A stretch of DNA of 64,000 nt. Origin: Williamsia sp. GTDB taxonomy: Bacteria; Bacteroidota; Bacteroidia; Chitinophagales; Chitinophagaceae. Under the pieces are notes generated by a model. It saw nothing but the letters and a program-made list of their open reading frames with translations, was not told the DNA's origin and made no database searches. The stretch covers positions 62,001 through 126,000 of the forward strand of contig JADCRZ010000002.1 in assembly GCA_015069695.1 (NCBI GenBank), in the 5' to 3' direction. Made by a program: the position numbers and the translations under genes. Shown in pieces: positions 34,722 to 41,834 of this stretch. Position 1 is the stretch's first letter, and each line of letters begins with the position of its first letter.

Positions 34722-34945
34722 ATCAAATTGAATTGAGTAGTACGTTATCGTATGTTCCGGTAGGAACATTTTGTTGGTAGCATATAATGGCTCTTGCTCT
34801 TGCGTGCCGTAGGTACGCCGTGTGAGATGCAAGCTGTCCGGGCTGCACACGGCGTTCCGATGGAACGCAACCATTTGTTGCATGCTTTTCTACCAACAAG
34901 ATGTTCCTGCCGGAACATAGGATACCATACGCTTGAATTCAAATC
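34722..34945. repeat. large imperfect inverted-repeat element with nested palindromes
   Basis: Arms at 34749-34780 and 34890-34921 agree at 29 of 32 positions when one is reversed and complemented, and weaker pairing extends out to about 34722 and 34945. Inside lie further short palindromes of the kind NNTTCC-nnn-GGAANN: TGTTCCGGTAGGAACA at 34753-34768, CGTGCCGTAGGTACG at 34803-34817, GCGTTCCGATGGAACGC at 34852-34868 and TGTTCCTGCCGGAACA at 34902-34917. The whole could fold into one long hairpin. The short reading frames in it are a product of the repeat. It resembles REP clusters or a small non-autonomous mobile element; no transposase is near. It fills most of the 486-base gap between the reductase and SusD genes. 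Confidence 0.75.
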
Positions 34946-35067
34946 GGTATTATTGTTCCGGGTAGAGACAGAGAGGACTTTAGCATGACCGCTAAAGCCC
35001 TCTCTTAAATTGATGCGGAAACAGATTTTTGGCGAAACCGGGTGTTCTCACCCTATCCCTGATCTAC

Positions 35068-36756
35068 TCAATACCCCGCATTCTGTACCAGGTAACCCGG
35101 CAGGTTCGAAGCGCCGTCGATGGCGGTTTGTGGAATGGGGAAGAGCCTTTTCTTCACGTCCTTGTTTGATTTTTCCGTCCAGGTGCCTTCGTATTTTCCA
35201 AAGCGGATCATATCCGTGCGGCGCACCATTTCCCAGTACAGTTCAAAGCCTCTTTCGCGGAACAGGAGGTCAGGCGTTATGGAAGCAAGGGCAGGTGCAG
35301 GTTTGGAAGAAGTGCGGGCAGCCCGTACAGCATTTACATCGGCCAGGGCGCCGGCCGCATCGCCTTTTCTTAGCTTGGCTTCGGCACGCATCAGGTACAC
35401 ATCGGCCAGCCGAAGTATGATAATGTCATGCTCACCGAAATTCCTTCCGCTGACAGAGGTTTTGCTGAATTCATATTTTTCAACCCTGTACCCCGTGCTG
35501 TAGTCGCTTCCTGCAATTGAGTAATCGATCTGCTCTGTAAAATTGACGGGCAGGGCAGGCTTGTTGCGCGTAACGTTAAAGAGCTTGCCTACACGCAGTC
35601 CGGTGGTGCCGCATTTGATAAATACCCTGTTGGCATCCCTGAGCAAACCATACTGCTGTCCTCTTAAAATGCCCCGGTCGATGTTATACGTAGCCGGCTG
35701 CACACACGAATCGGCAGGCATAAAAAAGTTCTGTTTATAAAAGCGCGGATCGGCAGCGGCCGGGTCTGTCGGCGTATAAGCGTTTACCCATGTACGGTAG
35801 AAATCAGGGGTAATAGCTGCTCCATCGGTGCCGTTGGCGAGCGGGTAGGCGGGCAGCGGAAACTGGTCGCCGGAGAGCGAAAAATAAGCCATCCTGTTGT
35901 GCCCGTTGAGGTCGGCGCGCTGGTCTACGGCAAAGATCAATTCTTTGTTGGTATGGTTGTCGTCGTTGAACAGGGAAAAATAATCGGCGGAAAAAGCGTA
36001 TTGTCCGGAACTGATGATCTTGTCGCAGTATTCGATCACTTTGTCCAGATCTTCCGGTTTAAAAGTAAATTGCGTGGCATATACATCCCTGTAAACGGCC
36101 GCATTCAGATAAAGCCGCGCCAGCAATCCCTGCACACCGGCTTTGGTAAGCCTGCCCGGTCCTGTTGTATTGTCGAGCAAGGGTTCAATGGCCAGCAACT
36201 CTCCCTTGATATACGCGATCGCTTCCTCACCGCGCAGGATCTTGGAGGTTTCTGATGCATCTTCTTTTACAAAGACCAGTCCGTACAAGTCGAGGGTAAG
36301 CAGGTTGTAATAGGCCCGCATGCCCCTTGCTTCAGCCAGGAATATTTTTGCGTTGGCATCCGAGTTGGACTGAAGCGAGCTCATGGCCGTAACGGCTCTC
36401 GATATGCCGATCAGGATATTGTTCCAGGTGTTGCGGATATTGGGATCAGCACTGATGGCTTCGTGCTGGTGCAGCTGCAGGTAAATACCGTTGTCACCCC
36501 AGTCTGTACCGCCGCGGAAAGGCAGGATCGCTTCATCCGTAGAAATTTCCTGCAGCGCAAAATAGTTGGTGTGCATGAAAACATCTTCCAGCTTGGCATA
36601 CACGGGCGCAACAATACCTTCAGCCTGTTGCCGGGCGGTCAATCCCGTTACGGAAGATTCATCCAGCACCTTTTCGTTGAGTTTGGTGCAACTGGTACCG
36701 ATCATAACGGCGGTGATAACCAGTAAGCGGTTTATAAATTTATGCGACATCTTCAT
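35068..36756 (-). CDS. SusD/RagB family lipoprotein of the inositol-phosphate locus
   Basis: 562 residues. The signal MKMSHKFINRLLVITAVMIGTSCTK has a lipobox GTSC. SusD features are the helix QQAEGIVAPVYAKLEDVF, the AEARGMRAYYNLLTLDLYG block near residue 145, the ADVYLMRAEAKLRKGDAAGALADVNAVRAAR repeat and LLFRERGFELYWEMVRRTDMIRFGKYEGTW close to the C-terminus. It is 6 bases after its SusC partner. Because the pair is divergent from a MINPP-type phosphatase and adjoins the iol operon, it is proposed to bind inositol phosphates or a conjugate at the surface; this is inference. Confidence 0.95.
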   Translation of the reverse strand: MKMSHKFINRLLVITAVMIGTSCTKLNEKVLDESSVTGLTARQQAEGIVAPVYAKLEDVFMHTNYFALQEISTDEAILPFRGGTDWGDNGIYLQLHQHEAISADPNIRNTWNNILIGISRAVTAMSSLQSNSDANAKIFLAEARGMRAYYNLLTLDLYGLVFVKEDASETSKILRGEEAIAYIKGELLAIEPLLDNTTGPGRLTKAGVQGLLARLYLNAAVYRDVYATQFTFKPEDLDKVIEYCDKIISSGQYAFSADYFSLFNDDNHTNKELIFAVDQRADLNGHNRMAYFSLSGDQFPLPAYPLANGTDGAAITPDFYRTWVNAYTPTDPAAADPRFYKQNFFMPADSCVQPATYNIDRGILRGQQYGLLRDANRVFIKCGTTGLRVGKLFNVTRNKPALPVNFTEQIDYSIAGSDYSTGYRVEKYEFSKTSVSGRNFGEHDIIILRLADVYLMRAEAKLRKGDAAGALADVNAVRAARTSSKPAPALASITPDLLFRERGFELYWEMVRRTDMIRFGKYEGTWTEKSNKDVKKRLFPIPQTAIDGASNLPGYLVQNAGY

Positions 36757-36762
36757 GCATTT

Positions 36763-39726
36763 TTAAAATGAAAAATTTAATCCGAAAATAACCGAGCGGG
36801 CTTTGGGATAGCTCAGGAAGTCGATCCCGTAAGAAGAAACACCGCTGATATTTCTGTCGATATTCACTTCCGGATCATAGCCGGTGTATTTGGTGATCAC
36901 AAAAAGGTTCTGGCCGGTGACGGACAAACGGATCGCAGAGATCCACCGGCTGATGCCCATCTTTTTGGTATTAAAGCTATAGCCCAGTGCTGCGTTGTTC
37001 AACCTGAGGTAAGCGCCATCCTTGAGGTAGCGCGAGGTGACCGGGGTCGCGTTGTTGAGTGATTCGGTTGGGTCTGCGACGGCTTCCGGCGTGCTGTTTA
37101 CATTTTTTGCCAGCCGCAATTTGGAGAAGCTGACATTGTGGGTGTAGTCGTAGATCTTGTTTCCTGATACGCCGTTGAAGTTGATGCTCAGGTCAAAGCC
37201 TTTGTACGAAGTACTGCCATAGAAGCTGTAGATGTAAGCAGGCAGGGCCGTACCCAGGGCCACCCGGTCTTTGTCTGTAATAATGCCATCTCCATCCAGG
37301 TCGCGGTATACGCTCATGCCGTTTCTATCCAGTCCTGTAAATTCTTTCAGGAAAAAAGTTCCGATCGGTTGTCCGTTCACGTAACCGTTGATGGTGGACG
37401 ACGTAATACCGGCACCGGAAACAGAACCCGCCGGGATCACGGTATACGGCGATTTTTCCACCTTGTTTTTTGTATAGGTGATGTTGCCGCCGAGGGTATA
37501 GCTGATGCCTGTCTGCGAGCGGTGGTTGTATTCCAGCTCAAACTCAAGACCCTGGTTGGTGATCGTCATGTCTTTTACATTGTTCCACACTTCCGGGGCG
37601 GGCTGCACCGGATCGGCGGGGATCACCTGCAGCAGGATGTTGTTGGATACCTTGCGGAAATAATCAACCGTACCGCTCAGGGCGCCGTTGAACAACCCGA
37701 AATCAAGACCCAGGTCGGTTTGCTTGGACGATTCCCATTGGATGTCAGGATTGGCCAATCTTGAATACGTTGTGCCGGCGGGGTAAGCGCCCGTTGTATA
37801 AAGCGGATAGCTCGCTGATGCCAGAGTGCTAAACAGGGGCTGCGTGATCTTGGGCGGAATTTCCTGGTTGCCCGTTACACCCCATCCGGCCCGCAGCTTT
37901 AAATTGCTGAAGGGAGAATTTTCCATAAAGCTTTCTTCTGAAATCTTCCATCCAAAAGAAAAAGAAGGAAAGTATCCGTACTTGTTATTAGCCCCGAACT
38001 TGGAAGAGCCATCAGCCCTGAAATTGGCGGTGAATAAATACCGGCTGTTGTACTGGTAAGTAACCCTGCCAAAAAAAGATTGCAGCTCATTGATAAAAGC
38101 ATAGCCACCCGGCCGGTTGTTGGCCAGGTCAAGCAATTGTCCTACGCCGGGATTGTAGATCGGATCGACTCCACCGGCTACAAAACGGTTGATGCTGCTG
38201 TAGCGTTGCTGCACGGTGATCTTTTGATACGAATGACCTGCCAGCGCAGAGATGTTGTGGCGTGGTGAGCTGAACGCATACGTGAGGTAATTTTCTATCA
38301 GCGAGTTTTTGTTGGTCGTGTAATAGCTTTCCAGCCGCCCTTCCCGCAGGGTAAGCGAACCTGGCAGGTTCTCTATATCGCGGGTAGAGGTGGAATTGTC
38401 GATGCCAAAGTTCATCTTGTACACCAGTCCTTTGATGATGCGGAAGGAAGGCGATACATTGCCGATCACCCTGTTGATGGTGTTGATGTCTTTGTCCAGG
38501 TCGAAGTAGAGCAGGGGATTGCTGATGTTCTGATAAGAGATCGCGTTTCCGCTTGCATCTGTAGCCGGATATGTAGGGTTGTTGGTAAGAACAGAACCCA
38601 GTACGGAGCCCAGGGGCGGGCTCTTGCTTTTTGTATTGGCTACGTTCAGGTTGAGGTCCACTGTTAAGCGGTCTTCCAGAAATTTTTGCGTGGCGTTGAA
38701 CCTGGCTGAGTACCGGTCGAGTCCGTTTGCTTTGATGATGCCCTGTTGTTTCTGCATACCGAGCGAAGCAAAATAAGTCAGCTTATCAGCCCCGCCGCTC
38801 AGCGTCAGGTTGTGGTTTTGCGTCACGGCGGTGCGGGTTGCTACTTTCTGCCAGTCGGTGTTGCCGCCTTTGTCATCCAGCGTACCGCCCGCCTTGGGCA
38901 CTTCTGCCCGGAACTGGTCGGCAGTAAACACGGGCAGGGCGTGGGCCAGGGTAGAGAGGCCTACGCTGGAAGAATAGCCCAGGTTGGAAACACCTGCTTT
39001 GCCCCGCTTGGTGGTGATGATGATCACGCCGTTGGCGCCGCGGGCACCATAGATAGCGGTGGCAGATGCATCTTTGAGCACATCAAGTGATTCAATATCC
39101 TGCGGGTTGATAAAGTTCAATGGATCACCGCCACCGGTGGTGGAATTGTCGAGGGGCAGTCCGTCCACCACAAAAAGCGGGGTGCTGCCCGTGCGTACAC
39201 CGCCGGGGCCGCGTACTGTAATGCCGGTCACAGCACCGGGTTCGCCGCTGGACGTGGTTACGTTTACACCGGCTACCTTGCCCTGCAGCAATTGCTGGGG
39301 CGAGTTGATGATGCCCTTGTTAAAGGCTTCGCTTTTAATGGATTTTACCGATCCGGTTACATCGCGTTTGTTCTGCGAACCATAGCCTACGACCACAACC
39401 TGGTTCAGCTCGGCAGAGTTGGACTGCAGGGCGATCTCCACACCGGAGCGGGCAGAGACTTCCTGGGTGCCAAAGCCGATATAGCTTACGGTCAGCGTGC
39501 TGTTGCTGCCCGGCACGGAGAGGGTGAAGGCACCCTTTGCATCTGACTGGGTGGTTTGGGGGCCGCCTTTTACCGAAATGGTAGCACCTGCCAGGGGCTT
39601 GTTGGTGGTAGCGTCCCGTACGGTTCCGCTGATGGTTTGCTGTGCAAGAGCGGGAAGAGACAGAAAGCAAATTAAAAGAAGGATGGTTACAAACAGCAAA
39701 CCGCGTTGTAAAAAATGTTTACACAT
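36763..39726 (-). CDS. SusC/RagA family TonB-linked transporter of the inositol-phosphate locus
   Basis: 987 residues. A signal peptide (ends LPALAQQ) is followed by a carboxypeptidase-regulatory-like domain (~30-110, ISGTVRDATTNKPLAGATISV) and a plug (~115-240) with GVNVTTSSGEPGAVTGITVRG and LDVLKDASATAIYGARGANGVIIITTKRGK. The barrel ends in VIFGLNFSF. It transports a nutrient through the outer membrane with the SusD protein encoded 6 bases downstream. A well-formed Bacteroidota promoter (39799-39829) and a LacI-type palindrome just upstream of its -33 element indicate repressor control shared with the divergent phosphatase. Substrate assignment to inositol phosphates is inferred from context. 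Confidence 0.95.
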   Translation of the reverse strand: MCKHFLQRGLLFVTILLLICFLSLPALAQQTISGTVRDATTNKPLAGATISVKGGPQTTQSDAKGAFTLSVPGSNSTLTVSYIGFGTQEVSARSGVEIALQSNSAELNQVVVVGYGSQNKRDVTGSVKSIKSEAFNKGIINSPQQLLQGKVAGVNVTTSSGEPGAVTGITVRGPGGVRTGSTPLFVVDGLPLDNSTTGGGDPLNFINPQDIESLDVLKDASATAIYGARGANGVIIITTKRGKAGVSNLGYSSSVGLSTLAHALPVFTADQFRAEVPKAGGTLDDKGGNTDWQKVATRTAVTQNHNLTLSGGADKLTYFASLGMQKQQGIIKANGLDRYSARFNATQKFLEDRLTVDLNLNVANTKSKSPPLGSVLGSVLTNNPTYPATDASGNAISYQNISNPLLYFDLDKDINTINRVIGNVSPSFRIIKGLVYKMNFGIDNSTSTRDIENLPGSLTLREGRLESYYTTNKNSLIENYLTYAFSSPRHNISALAGHSYQKITVQQRYSSINRFVAGGVDPIYNPGVGQLLDLANNRPGGYAFINELQSFFGRVTYQYNSRYLFTANFRADGSSKFGANNKYGYFPSFSFGWKISEESFMENSPFSNLKLRAGWGVTGNQEIPPKITQPLFSTLASASYPLYTTGAYPAGTTYSRLANPDIQWESSKQTDLGLDFGLFNGALSGTVDYFRKVSNNILLQVIPADPVQPAPEVWNNVKDMTITNQGLEFELEYNHRSQTGISYTLGGNITYTKNKVEKSPYTVIPAGSVSGAGITSSTINGYVNGQPIGTFFLKEFTGLDRNGMSVYRDLDGDGIITDKDRVALGTALPAYIYSFYGSTSYKGFDLSINFNGVSGNKIYDYTHNVSFSKLRLAKNVNSTPEAVADPTESLNNATPVTSRYLKDGAYLRLNNAALGYSFNTKKMGISRWISAIRLSVTGQNLFVITKYTGYDPEVNIDRNISGVSSYGIDFLSYPKARSVIFGLNFSF

Positions 39727-39798
39727 GTCAAGCAGTTTAGGTACGTTTAGGTGAACAATTGTGAAAAGATAAAAACCAGGTTAAGCGTTCTGATAAGA

Positions 39799-39829
39799 TA
39801 AACATAATCGCTTTTTCGCTGCTTTCAAA
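39799..39829 (-). promoter_or_regulatory. promoter of the SusC/SusD pair
   Basis: On the minus strand, -33 TTTG (39829-39826), exactly 19 bases, then -7 TATGTTTA (39806-39799), one mismatch from TAnnTTTG. The start codon of SusC is about 65 bases further on. The same spacing and the same final A occur at the iol operon promoter. Confidence 0.7.
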
Positions 39830-39832
39830 AAT

Positions 39833-39860
39833 TTATTTACGAAAACGCTTTCGTAAATAA
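39833..39860. promoter_or_regulatory. LacI-type operator between SusC and phosphatase genes
   Basis: A 28-base palindrome: arm TTATTTACGAAA, centre ACGC, and the exact complement of the arm. The core CGAAAACGCTTTCG has the central CG of LacI/CcpA-type operators. It ends 4 bases from the SusC -33 element and lies upstream of the phosphatase start by 87 bases, so it could control both. The LacI-family protein at 55633 is the natural candidate to bind it. Confidence 0.7.
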
Positions 39861-39946
39861 TGTTTGCACAACCCGGCTGCAGCTAATAAAAATGCCGCAA
39901 ATTAGCTCTTTCAATTTCAGGCGCTGTGCCGGATCATCCAAGCTAT

Positions 39947-41302
39947 ATGAAGAAAGCCCTCCCTCTTTTGCTGCTCTTTTTCTCTGCGCAAATCATACAG
40001 GCGCAAACCTGTAAAGGTCTGAGTCTCGGTACCAAAACCGTATATCCTGCGCCAGGCTCACCTTATAGCGCACCGCCTGCTGGCTATTCGCCCGTGTTCA
40101 TCAACTACGTGGGCAGGCATGGTGCACGGCATATGACAAAAGACCTCCGCGAATCAGACACGTACCGCCTGCTGCAAAGGGCTGATAGCGTGCGGGCACT
40201 CTCGGCGGACGGGCAAAAACTCTGGCAAATGGTGCAGCGGCTCGCCGGTATGGAACGCAAGGAAATCAAGAACATATCTTCCCTGGGAAAATCGGAGCAG
40301 CAAGGCATTGGCCGGCGGATGGTAGAAAAATTTCCGGCTGTTTTCAATACTGCACATCCTTCTTTAAATGTAACAGTGACCAAGGAAGTGCGCACGGTTC
40401 AAAGTGCCGATGCGTTTCTGGTCGGACTGCAGCAGAAAATCACGGCGCCGGTTATGCGCAGGCAGGTCAATGATACAATCCTGCGTTTTTATGATCTGTC
40501 GCCGGCGTACCAGCAATTCAAAGAAGGCGGTCCCTGGACGGCCACCGTTCTGCAACTGGAAACAGCGGAAGGGTATAGTCAGCTTTCCAGGCGCACGGCA
40601 AACCGTTTTTTTACGACGGCTTTTGCAAACAACATAAAACCGGCCGACCAGCAAACATTTGCTGCCGATGTAGTAAGCTATGCCAACATCCTTTATTCGC
40701 TGCCTGCCGAGATCAGGGAAGCAGGCATGGGCGATAGAGATCTTTTGTTTACGCAATTTTTCAATTGTGATGAGCTGAAAAAATTCAGTCTGGTTGACAA
40801 TGCAGAAGAGTTCCTGGTAAAGGGCCCCGGCACAGATCCTTCCGGTATACAGGTAAGGATCGCCGTTCCCCTGCTGATTGATTTTATCCGCTCAACAGAT
40901 AACGCCATCCAGGCAAAGCCTTACAATGCCGAACTGCGTTTTACCCATGCCGAAGCCATTGCGCCGTTTGCTGTCCTGATGAACATACAGGGCGCATCAA
41001 CGCCTGCTAGAACCGGCACGGGGATCGCAAAGGCTTGGGACGCCTCCAAGGTGATTCCGCTCAGCGCCAATATTCAATGGATCCTCTACAAAAAAGACAA
41101 CAGGGATGAATACCTGGTCCAGTTTCTATTAAATGAAAAAGAAGCCAGGATCGAAGGCCTCTCACCAAAACAGTTCCCCTATTACGATTGGCGCGCTGTA
41201 CGAAAATTTTATACAGACAGGCTTGCAAAGTTGCAGGCTTCCCTGGATACGGACGGACTGGCTTATTTGAAGGGGTTGGCTGGACCAAAGTCTGAACCAT
41301 GA
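39947..41302 (+). CDS. secreted MINPP-type histidine phosphatase (phytase-like)
   Basis: 451 residues from the ATG at 39947, which starts the signal peptide MKKALPLLLLFFSAQIIQAQ. The histidine-acid-phosphatase motif is NYVGRHGARHM (Arg57, His58, Arg61); the second motif is RFTHAEAIAPF, with His334-Ala335-Glu336. The HAE form, in place of HD, is the mark of multiple inositol polyphosphate phosphatases, which remove phosphates from inositol hexakisphosphate (phytate) and lower forms. Such an enzyme is known from Bacteroides thetaiotaomicron. A periplasmic or surface location is expected. It is divergent from SusC/SusD and upstream of an operon for complete myo-inositol catabolism, which supports the role. 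Other phosphate esters remain possible substrates. Confidence 0.85.
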   Translation: MKKALPLLLLFFSAQIIQAQTCKGLSLGTKTVYPAPGSPYSAPPAGYSPVFINYVGRHGARHMTKDLRESDTYRLLQRADSVRALSADGQKLWQMVQRLAGMERKEIKNISSLGKSEQQGIGRRMVEKFPAVFNTAHPSLNVTVTKEVRTVQSADAFLVGLQQKITAPVMRRQVNDTILRFYDLSPAYQQFKEGGPWTATVLQLETAEGYSQLSRRTANRFFTTAFANNIKPADQQTFAADVVSYANILYSLPAEIREAGMGDRDLLFTQFFNCDELKKFSLVDNAEEFLVKGPGTDPSGIQVRIAVPLLIDFIRSTDNAIQAKPYNAELRFTHAEAIAPFAVLMNIQGASTPARTGTGIAKAWDASKVIPLSANIQWILYKKDNRDEYLVQFLLNEKEARIEGLSPKQFPYYDWRAVRKFYTDRLAKLQASLDTDGLAYLKGLAGPKSEP

Positions 41303-41323
41303 TTTACGTCCATCTTTTCCTTT

Positions 41324-41519
41324 TGTCATTCCGCGGGGGCGCTTTTTGCTATTGCACTTGTGGTATGCTTTCGCGCCCCGTGCGGAATCTTTGCGGAGCA
41401 GGGTACTGCGCTGGTCTGCCAGCGTTTTACTAAACAGGAACTGGCCGCTCCGTAGAGATCCTGTAAGGGCGCGCGATCAGCCCGCAAATGCAAAAGGAAC
41501 AGCGCCCTTACAGGATGAC
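41324..41519. repeat. cluster of inverted repeats, possible terminator of the phosphatase gene
   Basis: Three hairpins follow the phosphatase stop: ATTCCGCGGGGGCGC (41328-41342) with GCGCCCCGTGCGGAAT (41373-41388); CGCTGG-TCTG-CCAGCG (41409-41424); and ATCCTGTAAGGGCGC (41458-41472) with its exact complement at 41502-41516, loop 29. The outer ends GTCAT and ATGAC also pair. A related frame surrounds the hairpin at 25291, so this seems to be a dispersed repeat. Confidence 0.6.
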
Positions 41520-41543
41520 AAAGTATAGAGGAAAGACAAAAAG

Positions 41544-41574
41544 TTTGTAACCCGTTAAAAACAATGTAAATTTA
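41544..41574 (+). promoter_or_regulatory. promoter of the iol operon
   Basis: -33 TTTG at 41544-41547, exactly 19 bases, then -7 TAAATTTA at 41567-41574, one mismatch from TAnnTTTG. The expected start of transcription is about 41580, inside the operator that follows. Confidence 0.7.
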
Positions 41575-41577
41575 TAC

Positions 41578-41606
41578 AGTTAAACGTTTTAGTAAAACGT
41601 TTAACT
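41578..41606. promoter_or_regulatory. long LacI-type operator over the iol transcription start
   Basis: Perfect 13-base arms, AGTTAAACGTTTT and its complement, around the triplet AGT. Each arm holds its own small palindrome with a central CG (TAAACGTTTTA and TAAAACGTTTA), centres 13 bases apart. This looks like one extended or two overlapping LacI-family sites placed to block transcription start. Confidence 0.7.
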
Positions 41607-41834
41607 TGAACCTTTAAGATGATTGCTATCATGAATCAATCCATGCTTGCTTGTACACAGGTTTTCTACGGAAAGGATTCGCTTTGCCGCTCTCTAAAAA
41701 TCCTTCCCACAGTCCATCAACTGATGAACCCACCGGCCACCGGCTAGCCTTTTTTTGCAGGTCATATTATGCTTTTGTTACCTGGGCCTGCTTCTGTATA
41801 GGGATGGCTACTTTCGCCGGTTAAAAATCATTGT

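Larger units (their letters stand above)
41303..41834. other. 532-base control region between phosphatase and iol operon
   Basis: No gene is seen. From left to right it holds a cluster of hairpins (41324-41519), the promoter at 41544-41574, the double-CG operator at 41578-41606, and a leader of about 230 bases before the TonB receptor. The leader matches no riboswitch known to me; a GGCTAGCC palindrome followed by seven T lies near 41745-41760 but has no proper stem. Confidence 0.6.

Noticed and set aside
34722-34945. Possible insertion sequence
   Set aside because: No transposase frame and no clear target duplication; only the inverted-repeat structure is supported.
34638-34988. Several short frames (64-81 codons) on both strands between 34.6 and 35.0 kb
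   Set aside because: They read through the inverted-repeat element; their similarity to one another comes from the repeat itself.
41346-41528. 60-codon plus-strand frame after the phosphatase gene
   Set aside because: It lies across the hairpin cluster and has no protein-like features.
41607-41834. Riboswitch in the iol operon leader
   Set aside because: No match to a known class and no convincing terminator stem; only a short palindrome before a T-run.
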